Positions 29,001 through 37,092 of a stretch of DNA of 64,000 nucleotides are shown one piece after another. The position numbers and the translations under genes were made by a program. The stretch covers positions 18,166,001 through 18,230,000 of the forward strand of contig OZ020248.1 of NCBI GenBank assembly GCA_963971285.1. The letters run 5' to 3'. The stretch comes from Astropecten irregularis. Lineage: Eukaryota > Echinodermata > Asteroidea > Paxillosida > Astropectinidae. The first letter of the stretch is position 1; every line of letters begins with the position of its first letter. Below the pieces are notes generated by a model. It did not search any database. It saw only the letters and a program-made list of their open reading frames with translations, and was not told the origin of the DNA.

Positions 29001-30165
29001 ACATTTTTTTTTCCTCGGATTTCCGTGTCCATCAATCTTTTAGCCAAAAATAAGGCTCAACCACCCTTACTGCGACTGAACAAAACCGTCAGGTACCCTA
29101 GAAAGCCTGGAACTAAACAGCACAAGAATATCGATATCAACCGATATGTTTATTGTTTGGCTTCTTACCTTAGTGTTCAAAACGTTGCCTAGCGCAGTAG
29201 CGCGTCGTGATGTGCGTACAGTGGAATAATTGCACCTTGCGCGTATTCCATTGTCAAGTGTAGACAATATCGCTCATGAATATGCAGCGCGCTTTGCCTG
29301 ATCAACACAAAGTTGTCTTCAAGCAATGTACATTGAACAATCTTGACTCTATCCTTCTGGAAATTGCTCCGGCCTACAAGCAAACTAGTGATTTCCCTCA
29401 GAAAGATTAGGTTTGTTACTTTCTTTCAGTAGTGAAGACATCGAAGTTTAGAAGACAAAACTGGGGTTATTTTTCAAGAGTGAACTTTGGAAATAGCACC
29501 CACTTGAATTTAAAGAGAAAGTCTATATATAGTGAACGGCCACTTATGGTGTTTTGTAAAAAGAAAGGAGATGTCGGTCGGGACAAGATCAAGATTAGAA
29601 TTATCTCTTCCCTTTAAGAACAAATGCGGAAATGAAAATCTTTCTTTTGCATTTAGTTTGCAAAAAACTGGCCACGATAGTGGACTATGATTTCGCGGTT
29701 TTTTTTTTCAACTTACGCTTTGTACTTCACTGACATTTTTTTCTTCTCGGATTTCCGTTTCCATCAATTTTTTAGCCAAAAATAAGGCTCAACCACACTT
29801 ACTGCGACTGTACAAAACCGTCAGGTACCCTAGAAAGCCTGGAACTAAACAGCACAAGAATATCGATATCAACCGATATGTTTATTGTTTGGCTTCTTAC
29901 CTTAGTGTTCAAAACGTTGCCTAGCGCAGTAGCGCGTCGTGATGTGCGTACAGTGGAATAATTGCACCTTGCGCGTATTCCATTGTCAAGTGTAGACAAT
30001 ATCGCTCCTGAATATACAGCGCGCTTTGCCTGATCAACACAAAGCAGTCTTCAAGCAATGTACATGTACATTGAACAATCTTGACGCTATCCTTCTGGAA
30101 ATTGCTCCGGCCTACAAGCAAACTAGTGATTTCCCTGAGAAAGATTAGGTTTGTGACTTTCTTTC
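20076..30165 (+). repeat. Seven-unit higher-order block, two tandem copies (period ~5,143 bp)
   Basis: Markers at 20,883, 20,968, 21,615, 22,091, 24,047 and 24,779 recur 5,142-5,143 bp downstream. These include the private variants TAGTGCAGTAGCGCG and CAATGTACATGTACATTG. Copies differ by isolated substitutions (for example GCCACAAATAAGG near 26,115) and by one clustered patch near 23,010-23,170. This is the longest and probably one of the youngest amplifications in the array. Confidence 0.8.
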
Positions 30166-30650
30166 AGTAGTGAAGACATCGAAGTTTAGAAGACAAAACT
30201 CGGGTTATTTTCCAAGAGTGAACTTTGGAAATAGCACCCACTTGAATTTAAAGAGAAACTCTATAGTAAACGGCCCCTTATGGTGTTTTGTAAAAAGAAA
30301 GGAGATGTCGGTCGGGACAAGATTAGAATTATCTCTTCCCTTTAAGAAAACAAAATGCGGAAATGAAAATCTTTCTTTTGCAGTTAGTTTGCAAAAAAAA
30401 GCCCACGATAGTGGACTATGATTTCGCGTGTTTTTTTCAACTTACGCTTTGTTCTTCAGCTAGCTGCGTGTCTTCACTTGCATATTTTTTGTCGGATTTC
30501 CGTTTCCATCACTTTTTAGCCAAAAATAAGGCTCAACCACCCTTACTGCGACTGAACAAAACCGTCAGGTACCCTAGAAAGCCTGGAACTAAACAGCACA
30601 AGAATATCGATATCAACAGATATGTTTATTGTTTGGCTTCTTACGCTAGT

Positions 30651-31116
30651 AAGTTCAGCTTGTAAGTTCAGTTTTTCAGCTAGTTGCGTGTCTTCACTCT
30701 TCACTTCCGCAATTCAAGTTTTGGTATTCCGTTCCCAATAAATTATAAGCTAAAAATAAGGCTCAATCACCCTTACCTAATTGTACCTTGCAATTCAAGT
30801 AATTGTGTGATTATGACGGATTATCCTAACCTTTGGGCTCAGTTCTTCAGCCTTTGTTTTGTAAACGTTTTGATTCATGTATGCTTCATGAAAACTGGTA
30901 GGATGTCGGTTAACGCAAAAGGGACATTTCAGGGTATATTTTTCTAAGAAGAACTTTACTAGCAAAGTTATTAATCAGATAACAAACCCAAAATTGAAAA
31001 GAATTATTTAGACGAGTATTCAAACTACCATTTGCAGTATTGCACCAACAAAATGAGCCACTCGTGGATGAGGTCTTTTGTGAAATATGGAATTTACACA
31101 ACTGCAGTGGCTTCAC
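30651..31116 (+). repeat. Decayed edge of the satellite array
   Basis: After the last recognisable direct unit, 30,665-30,780 is a strongly diverged copy of the variable half: CAGCTAGTTGCGTGTC and AAAAATAAGGCTCAATCACCC still match the units. Positions 30,781-31,116 show no clear match to the unit and no gene. Higher divergence at an array edge is the usual pattern for satellites, because exchange homogenises the interior. Confidence 0.7.
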
Positions 31117-31456
31117 GTCGCAGTAGCGCGTCGTGATGTGCGTACAATGGAAAAATTGCACCTTGCGTGTATTCCATTGTCAAGTGTAGACAATATCGCT
31201 CATGAATATGCAGCGCGCTTTGCCTGATCAACACAAAGCAGTCTTCAAGCAATGTACATTGAACAATCTTGACTTTTTTTATAGAGAAACTCTATAGTAT
31301 GGTGTTTTGTAAAAAGAAAGGAGATGTCGGTCGGGACAAGATTAGAATTATCTCTTCCCTTTAACAAAAAAATGCGGAAATGGAAATCTTTCTTTTGCAG
31401 TTAGTTTGCAAAAAACTGCCCACGATAGTGGACTATGATTTCGCGGGTTTTTTTTG
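31117..31456 (+). repeat. Rearranged satellite fragment at the array edge
   Basis: Unit sequence resumes abruptly at GCAGTAGCGCGTCGTGATG and runs to CAATCTTGAC near 31,273. It then jumps across a deletion to TAGAGAAACTCTATAG and continues to the CCACGATAGTGG hairpin and the T run near 31,456. This is two unit pieces joined with roughly 150-250 bp missing between them. Confidence 0.8.
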
Positions 31457-31498
31457 GGGGGGGGGGGGCACGAGGTTTTCCAGGGGTCCCCCCCCCCT
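31457..31498. other. G/C homopolymer inversion junction
   Basis: A run of G followed by GCACGAGGTTTTCC and a run of C separates direct from inverted satellite sequence. The two sides are complementary: direct CCACGATAGTGGACTATG near 31,421-31,438 faces its reverse complement near 31,583-31,600. It is either a real foldback centre or an assembly join in low-quality sequence. Confidence 0.6.
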
Positions 31499-33145
31499 AA
31501 AAAATTGATGGAAACGGAAATCCGAGAAAAAAAAATGTCAGTGAAGTACAAAGCGTAAGTTGAAAAAAAAACCGCGAAATCATAGTCCACTATCGTGGCC
31601 AGTTTTTTGCAAACTAAATGCAAAAGAAAGATTTTCATTTCCGCATTTTGTTCTTAAAGGGAAGAGATAATTCTAATCTTGATCTTGTCCCGACCGACAT
31701 CTCCTTTCTTTTTACAAAACACCATAAGTGGCCGTTCACTATATATAGACTTTCTCTTTAAATTCAAGTGGGTGCTATTTCCAAAGTTCACTCTTGAAAA
31801 ATAACCNNNNNNNNNNNNNNNNNNNNNNNNNNNNNNNNNNNNNNNNNNNNNNNNNNNNNNNNNNNNNNNNNNNNNNNNNNNNNNNNNNNNNNNNNNNNNN
31901 NNNNNNNNNNNNNNNNNNNNNNNNNNNNNNNNNNNNNNNNNNNNNNNNNNNNNNNNNNNNNNNNNNNNNNNNNNNNNNNNNNNNNNNNNNNNNNNNNNNN
32001 NNNNNNGGTGCAATTATTCCACTGTACGCACATCACGACGCGCTACTGCGCTAGGCAACGTTTTGAACACTAAGGTAAGAAGCCAAACAATAAACATATC
32101 GGTTGATATCGATATTCTTGTGCTGTTTAGTTCCAGGCTTTCTAGGGTACCTGACGGTTTTGTTCAGTCGCAGTAAGGGTGGTTGAGCCTTATTTTTGGC
32201 TAAAAGATTGATGGACACGGAAATCCGAGGAAAAAAAAATGTCAGTGAAGTACAAAGCGTAAGTTGAAAAAAAAACCCGCGAAATCATAGTCCACTATCG
32301 TGGCCAGTTTTTTGCAAACTAAATGCAAAAGAAAGATTTTCATTTCCGCATTTTGTTCTTAAAGGGAAGAGATAATTCTAATCTTGATCTTGTCCCGACC
32401 GACATCTCCTTTCTTTTTACAAAACACCATAAGTGGCCGTTCACTATATATAGACTTTCTCTTTAAATTCAAGGGGGTGCTATTTCCAAAGTTCACTCTT
32501 GAAAAATAACCCCAGTTTTGTCTTCTAAACTTCGATGTCTTCACTACTGAAAGAAAGTCACAAACCTAATCTTTCTCAGGGAAATCACTAGTTTGCTTGT
32601 AGGCCGGAGCAATTTCCAGAAGGATAGCGTCAAGATTGTTCAATGTACATTGCTTGAAGACTGCTTTGTGTTGATCGGGCAAAGCGCGCTGCATATTCAT
32701 GAGCGATATTGTCTACACTTGACAATGGAATACGCGCAAGGTGCAATTATTCCACTGTACGCACATCACGACGCGCTACTGCGCTAGGCAACGTTTTGAA
32801 CACTAAGGTAAGAAGCCAAACAATAAACATATCGGTTGATATCGATATTCTTGTGCTGTTTAGTTCCAGGCTTTCTAGGGTACCTGACGGTTTTGTACAG
32901 TCGCAGTAAGTGTGGTTTAGCCTTATTTTTGGCTAAAAAATTGATGGAAACGGAAATCCGAGAAAAAAAAAATGTCAGTGAAGTACAAAGCGTAAGTTGA
33001 AAAAAAACCCGCGAAATCATAGTCCACTATCGTGGCCAGTTTTTTGCAAACTAAATGCAAAAGAAAGATTTTCATTTCCGCATTTTGTTCTTAAAGGGAA
33101 GAGATAATTCTAATCTTGATCTTGTCCCGACCGACATCTCCTTTC
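31499..33145 (-). repeat. Inverted arm of the satellite, about 2.2 units
   Basis: The same unit is present in reverse orientation: GATGGAAACGGAAATCCGAG opens successive units near 31,507, 32,210 (as GATGGACACGG) and 32,942. The marker CTTCGATGTCTTC lies near 32,530. The arm stops cleanly at 33,145 inside the CCGACATCTCCTTTC stretch, exactly where a 22-bp tandem repeat begins. The unit types match those in the direct array, so the inversion is recent relative to homogenisation, or is an assembly product. Confidence 0.85.
31807..32006. other. Assembly gap of 200 N
   Basis: Exactly 200 unknown bases. Comparing the flanks (ATAACC on the left, GGTGCAATT on the right) with the intact inverted unit at 32,511-32,740, about 228 bp should be missing. 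The gap therefore most likely hides ordinary unit sequence, and its length is a placeholder. Open frames running across it are meaningless. Confidence 0.95.
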
Positions 33146-33255
33146 ACGTACGTACGTGATAAGTTTCACGTACGTACATGATAAGTTTCACGTACGTACA
33201 TGATAAGTTTCACGTACGTACATGATAAGTTTCACGTACGTACATGATAAGTTTC
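33146..33255 (+). repeat. 22-bp tandem repeat, 5 copies (left arm)
   Basis: Five exact-length 22-bp copies fill 110 bp with no gap. The first copy has GTGATAAG where the others have ATGATAAG. The array abuts the truncated satellite unit directly. Confidence 0.95.
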
Positions 33256-33420
33256 TCATAATGACGCGTGTTACTTGAAGCACACTGAATCCTCCAAATC
33301 AGCAACTTATGTGCCCTTGCAGAAATCAGCTATGGGAATTTAATACTTGGGAATCCCATAGGCGTATGGTATGTGAACACGCACGTACCTAAAACGCGCG
33401 CAGTTAAACACGTGATATAC

Positions 33421-33650
33421 TGAAACTTATCGCGTACTTACGTGAAACCTATCACGTACGTACGTGAAACTTATCATGTACGTACGTGAAACAGATAACT
33501 TATCATGTACGTACGTGAAACTTATCACGTACGTACGTGAAACTTATCGTGTACGTACGTGAAACTTATCGTGTACGTACGTGAAACTTATCATGTACGT
33601 ACGTGAAACTATCACGTACGTACGTGAAACTATCACGTACGTACGTGAAA
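33421..33650 (-). repeat. 22-bp tandem repeat, about 10 copies (right arm)
   Basis: These are reverse-complement copies of the left-arm unit (GAAACTTATCATGTACGTAC). They vary at ATCATG/ATCACG/ATCGTG, and the last two copies are 21 bp. The arm ends at an A-rich AAAATAAATAAATG stretch. Confidence 0.93.
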
Positions 33651-34153
33651 AAAATAAATAAATGTGTGGCGGCAATACGTTTCCGTAGTATACAGATGGT
33701 GATGGTAGAAATATACCGTAACGTAAAAGCACCCCGATAGAGCGTGACCTTGCTCTATGCCCCGAGTAAGCTCGGGAAACAAATCGAACGCACTATGTCG
33801 CGAAACCACAAACCTGACACATGACGGTCACATGAGGTCGCTGTTTGTCATTAACTTGATCCATTTAGTGCAGCTGATGCTACACACATAGTAGTACATG
33901 TAGTGATTTACGTAAGACTACTTATTCATAGAAGACGTAGGCCTAGTTGTAGATGACGATAAACTGCATTAAATCCCAAGCCAAAGCGAAGTTCCGACTA
34001 TCGTGTAACTGCACACATTAACAGTCGTACAACGTCTTGAACATTTCTCGATCTCCATGCTTTGAAGTTTGACATGAGCATCTCATTCAGGTAAAGATTC
34101 ACATGAAAACAGCGAGACAAGTTTTTAGAAACTACCATAGAGGTTATTATTAT
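33651..34153. other. Intergenic stretch without a gene
   Basis: No supported gene. A short fragment at about 33,687-33,718 (CAGATGGTGATGGTAGAAA) matches the interior of the TTAA-flanked element family found at 38,243 and elsewhere. At 33,735-33,778 two small hairpins follow one another: AGAGC...GCTCT, then CCCGAG-TAA-GCTCGGG. I attach no function to them. Confidence 0.6.
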
Positions 34154-34216
34154 TTGCGATGATCGTAACCCTAGGTCTGACATGGGGACTGGGACCTTAA
34201 GTTACGATCATCGCAA
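34154..34216. mobile_element. 63-bp hairpin element (TTGCGATGATCGTAAC termini)
   Basis: The 16-bp ends TTGCGATGATCGTAAC (34,154-34,169) and GTTACGATCATCGCAA (34,201-34,216) are perfect inverted repeats around a 31-bp centre. The same terminal sequence bounds the 258-bp element at 35,269, so this looks like an internally deleted member of that family. Confidence 0.75.
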
Positions 34217-34237
34217 CTACATGGAGGTAGAAATAGA

Positions 34238-35160
34238 GGGGATTGTGATAAGAAGGGATCCCCAAAACAAATTGATTATTTTACCTCTAGTTAAATAACT
34301 TCTAGTTCTAGTTCTACTCCTCAAAAATGATTCTTTTGACTTTCAGCAGCAAATAATCCTGGGTCCTTATAGGCCCCCTACCAAGCCTAGATTGAGGAAA
34401 TTTGTGCAACATTTCAGTGTTAAAAATAAAATGCAATTTTCTTATTGAGAGATCAGTGATTTTTAATGCGCTATATAAATGTGGTTTTATTATTATTATT
34501 ATTACGTGCTTCTTGCAAACTTGAAAACAGCCCGTATGATCGCGTGAGGCCATTTTTGTCTGCAGTTAGGCTAGTGCCCAGACCCAACAGATCAAGAGTG
34601 TTCAAAATGTCAGAGTAGAAACCAGACTATTCTCGTCTGCGGCCATCCATTTAGTCTTGACCCAAGACTGGCATTATCGTTTGTCCCGTTACGATAATAC
34701 CGATAGAGGGGGCTATACTGCAACGAACTCAATGGCCTGCAGCCACTGGTACCTGTGCCGCCGCTGGTACGCTTGCCATTATAATCCAATATGCCTTAGG
34801 CATACACAGGCACGCGTGACCAGCGGCGACACAGGTACCAGTGGCTGCAGGCCGCGACAGCGAGTTCGTTGGATTATAGCTCCCTCTATCGGTGTTATCG
34901 AAGCGGGACAAACGATAATGTCAGTCTTGGATCAAGACTACCATCCATGCGGCTGTGAAATGTTATATCTTCGTTGCCGTTTTTACCCCACAATTTCCCT
35001 CAAAAATCAAAGCCCTGCCCTCTTTCCACAAAATTAACCTTGCTAAGTAATATTAATGTACAAGAGGACACCACAAACATATAATTAGGTAAGTAACTTT
35101 CCAAAAAGTAGTTGTTTTTCTTTCCTTTATAGTTTTAGGACCCGTCTTATCACAATCCCC
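34238..35160 (-). mobile_element. 923-bp non-autonomous inverted-repeat transposon with target duplication
   Basis: The ends GGGGATTGTGATAAGA (34,238) and TCTTATCACAATCCCC (35,145-35,160) are perfect inverted repeats, and the similarity extends further inward. GAAATAGAG flanks both sides (34,230-34,238 and 35,161-35,169), a target duplication of 8 or 9 bp depending on how one shared G is counted. No transposase frame is present. An 8-9 bp duplication is compatible with hAT, Mutator-like or Merlin-type elements, and I cannot choose among them. A separate palindromic element sits inside it (34,651-34,940), and two diverged relatives lie at 35,598 and 36,060. Strand is given relative to those relatives. 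Confidence 0.82.
34651..34940. mobile_element. 290-bp palindromic element nested in the 923-bp element
   Basis: The left arm starts TTAGTCTTGACCCAAGACTG and the right arm ends CAGTCTTGGATCAAGACTA. The arms are about 125 bp and nearly complementary throughout, around a short centre near 34,780-34,810. CCATCCAT is duplicated on both sides (34,643-34,650 and 34,941-34,948), an 8-bp target duplication suggesting a hAT-like mechanism. The 126-codon frame that crosses it is only a reading of the palindrome, and there is no transposase. A similar end, TAGTCTTGATCCAAGAC, occurs at about 61,093. Confidence 0.87.
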
Positions 35161-35268
35161 GAAATAGAGGCCCAGTACTAGTAGTGAGTACTAGACGACT
35201 AGTAGTAGGCATACTACAAGTACAAGAAGGCCCTACTTATAGTTACTTCCGATGCATTGTAACGTACG

Positions 35269-35526
35269 GTAGTTGCGATAATCGTAACCCTTGCTCTTGG
35301 TCTGGACTTGAGGTCCAAGTCTCCAAGTCGGACCAAGGGCTCAATTGCATAGAATATCCCGCCACTAACCTGTCCCTTATTTAGTCATTCAACCTGTGTA
35401 CAATGTCATTTTTGACCGTTCATAATGTTTATAAATGCACAAGGGCCAGGGCTTTTGAGTGGCGGGGTATTCTGCAATTATTCCATACCTAGGCCATGGT
35501 TACGATCATCGTAAATTCGTAACTAC
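35269..35526. mobile_element. 258-bp foldback element (GTAGTTGCGAT termini)
   Basis: GTAGTTGCGATAATCGTAAC at the left faces GTTACGATCATCGTAA...CTAC at the right. A second, inner inverted pair lies at 35,342-35,366 and 35,457-35,479 (AATTGCA...CCCGCCACT and AGTGGCGGGGTATTCTGCAA). No coding capacity. It is the larger relative of the 63-bp hairpin at 34,154. Confidence 0.75.
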
Positions 35527-35597
35527 AATTATATTATGTGGAAACTGGAAATCTGGAATCAATGTTGTTAAATACTACCTAACGTTAGTATTTAGTA

Positions 35598-36000
35598 GGG
35601 TATTGTGTTATCTGAGTGGTAAGTGTTAACTTTTTGCAAAGTTACCTACCTAAATATACATTTGTGGTGTTCTCTTCAATTATTAGCACTTGAGGTCAAA
35701 TTTTTGGAAAGAGGGCAGGGTTTTGATTTTTGAGGGAAATTATGGGGTAAAACAGAAATGAAGAGAATTATAGTCTGGTTTCCACTCTCATTTTGAGGAC
35801 TCTTCATCTGTTGGGTATGGGTACCAGACTAACTAGACGAGCGAGACAGAAAAATGGTAGATGGGTTGTTTTCAAGTTCGCAACAAGCATGTAGAAAAAT
35901 TGTATTTTTACACTGAAATGTTGCAGAAATTTCTTCAATATAAGGTTTTAATTTAAGGACTCTTGCTGAAAGTCCAAAACATCATTTTGGAACAGTAGAC
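35598..36000 (+). mobile_element. Diverged relative of the 923-bp element
   Basis: Read forward, this matches the reverse complement of 34,238-35,160 without its nested insertion. Shared blocks include GTGGTGTTCTC, GGAAAGAGGGCAGGG, TTTTGAGGGAAATT, TAGTCTGGTTTCCACTC and ACTGAAATGTTGCAGAAATT. The left end GGGTATTGTGTTATC is a worn version of the GGGGATTGTGATAAG terminus, and the right end is not clear. Confidence 0.65.
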
Positions 36001-36059
36001 TATTCCTTTGTAGTTATCGTACCTTTCAGATAAATTACAGTACAAATTGTGATTAAGTG

Positions 36060-36415
36060 CTCCAGATACCTACTAAGTCTAAGGAAATACGTTTGTAAAG
36101 TAATCCTAAAATACGTTTGTGTTGTATCAGCAAGGTAAATTTGTGGAAAGAGGGCAGGGCTTCGATTTTTTAGGGGAATTATGGAGTAAAATGGCAATGA
36201 AGATGCGACATTTCACAGAACAGATGAAACAGTGAGCTGAATATAGCCTAGTCTGGTTTCTCCTCTGATTTTGAGGACTCATGATCTAATGGGTGTGGGT
36301 ACCAGACTAACCAGCCCAGAGAAAATTGTGTCATGCGACTGACCGGCTGTTTTCAAGTGTGCAACAAGCGGGCAAGATAATTTTATTTTTACATTGAAAT
36401 ATTGTCAACATTTCA
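36060..36415 (+). mobile_element. Second diverged relative of the 923-bp element
   Basis: It carries the same ordered blocks (TTTGTGGAAAGAGGGCAGGG, TAGTCTGGTTTCTCCTC, GGGTACCAGACTAACCAG, TGTTTTCAAGTGTGCAACAAG) with more substitutions. Both ends are missing or unrecognisable. Three copies of one family within 2.2 kb suggest local insertion preference or duplication. Confidence 0.6.
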
Positions 36416-36454
36416 GACAAAAACATCCAGAGTTGCCAACACCAAGTGATAAAC

Positions 36455-36608
36455 TGGTGCAAACTGCTCATCAGCCAAAATAATTACCTGAAATTTATAA
36501 AGTGCTTGGAGTTAGGAGGGCCTGACGTGTTTCGATCCTAGCAGAATCTTTATCGAAGACTTTGATAAAGATCCTGCTAGGATAAGAACTTGTCAGGCCC
36601 TCTAAACT
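36455..36608 (-). mobile_element. Dispersed repeat 'CGAAAC-GTCAGGCCCTC', copy 1, with long palindrome
   Basis: On the minus strand it reads CGAAACACGTCAGGCCCTCC, then TAACTCC, AATTTCAGG and CTGATGAGCAGTTT. The same ordered blocks occur at 39,811 and 43,246. Here the segment 36,511-36,608 is also a long near-perfect palindrome, with arms GGAGGGCCTGAC...CTAGCAG and CTGCTAG...GTCAGGCCCTC. No coding capacity. Its class is unknown. The CGAAACGCGTCAGG block resembles ends I associate with Penelope-like retroelements, but that is only an impression. Confidence 0.6.
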
Positions 36609-36671
36609 CTTAGCATACAAACAAACACATTGTAAACATTAATTATGTTATATTTCCTTTATCTATTTCAG

Positions 36672-37092
36672 TAAGGTGTCAGTTGGAAGAAAGACGGCAG
36701 CTTTACAATCACCATTCCAAGTAATTTGGCATCGTAGAGAGGCCCTACATGTAGGTCTACATTTGTTTTAAAAAGGACTGTCATCAACGAAGAGAAAGGT
36801 ATTCTCATCTAAGGGAACATTTAGTGAACCTTTGCTGGGAAGTGTTTACCATGAGTCTCACTTTGAGAGAAGGGATCAGTGAGGAAATTCCTTCCAAGTT
36901 ATGGCTCAATTGATGAATAAAGAATCCATGTATGGTTCACTGCTACATGTATTTGGATAACTTCACCAAGACCTGAAAGAAAAATGCACGCCTTGTGACA
37001 ACTATTACTGCACTCATAAGCACTCATGTACAGCACTGGAGTGTTCAAAGGAAAAGGAGTTTGAACATTTAGGAGAGGTTGACACAAGATGC
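36672..37092 (+). other. Probable 5' untranslated part of the zinc-finger exon
   Basis: TATTTCCTTTATCTATTTCAG ends at 36,671 and has the pyrimidine tract and AG of a good splice acceptor, so the exon probably begins at 36,672. Two short upstream frames lie in this segment: ATG at 36,851 (good context, ACC before the ATG, 20 codons) and ATG at 36,901. From 36,961 the frame of the zinc-finger protein is already open after a stop at 36,958. It encodes a short Cys/His-rich stretch (residue pattern C-x2-C-x4-C-T-H) ahead of the first in-frame ATG at 37,093. Confidence 0.5.

Larger units (their letters stand above)
1..30650 (+). repeat. Direct tandem satellite array, about 42 units of ~735 bp
   Basis: The marker GAAGACATCGAAG recurs at 42 evenly spaced places from about 45 to 30,176, giving a mean period near 735 bp (range about 725-752). 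The array is already running at base 1, so its left end is outside the window. Each unit has a well conserved half (GGTACCCTAG through TTTCTTTCAG) and a more variable half with runs of 8-12 T. Two short inverted repeats recur: CCACGATAGTGG, and ATATCG...CGATAT around the sequence ATCAAC. Two main variants alternate. One has TATAGTAAA and an AGCTAGCTGCGTGTC insert; the other has TATATATAGTGAAC and CAAGATCAAGATTAG. Open frames of 61-103 codons recur in every unit, but unit-to-unit changes interrupt several of them and none resembles a known protein. I read this as a homogenised satellite of unknown origin, not a gene family. Confidence 0.96.
33146..33650. mobile_element. Foldback-like element with inverted 22-bp tandem arrays
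   Basis: The left arm (33,146-33,255) is exactly five direct copies of a 22-mer, ACGTACGTACATGATAAGTT plus TC. The right arm (33,421-33,650) is about ten copies of its reverse complement, mostly 22 bp with a few 21 bp, and one interruption (AGATAA). The roughly 165-bp centre has no reading frame of note. Inverted termini made of short direct repeats are the hallmark of foldback elements such as Drosophila FB and sea urchin TU. The units also contain ACGTACGT, which is itself palindromic. A pair of inverted minisatellites of non-transposon origin cannot be excluded. Confidence 0.6.

Noticed and set aside
1-30650. Satellite units as 5S rRNA, U1, U2, U4, U5 or U6 gene repeats
   Set aside because: I compared the consensus with the well-known core sequences of these RNAs from memory and found no match on either strand.
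31654-32054. Open frames of 82-119 codons between 31,654 and 32,054
   Set aside because: They run through the 200-N gap and have no meaning.
39-33020. Some 130 recurring open frames of 60-103 codons in the satellite units (such as those beginning MSTLDNG, MLVGRSN, MKTSKF)
   Set aside because: They repeat because the units are near-identical. Overlapping frames on both strands are equally 'conserved', several units carry changes that stop them, and none resembles a known protein or has a recognisable domain.
33146-33650. CRISPR-like array of 22-bp repeats
   Set aside because: The repeats are directly adjacent with no unique spacers, and the genome is animal.
34657-35037. 126-codon frame with Cys/Tyr-rich sequence
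   Set aside because: Most of it reads across the 290-bp palindromic element, and the mirror-image frame at 34,729-34,911 on the minus strand is equally open.
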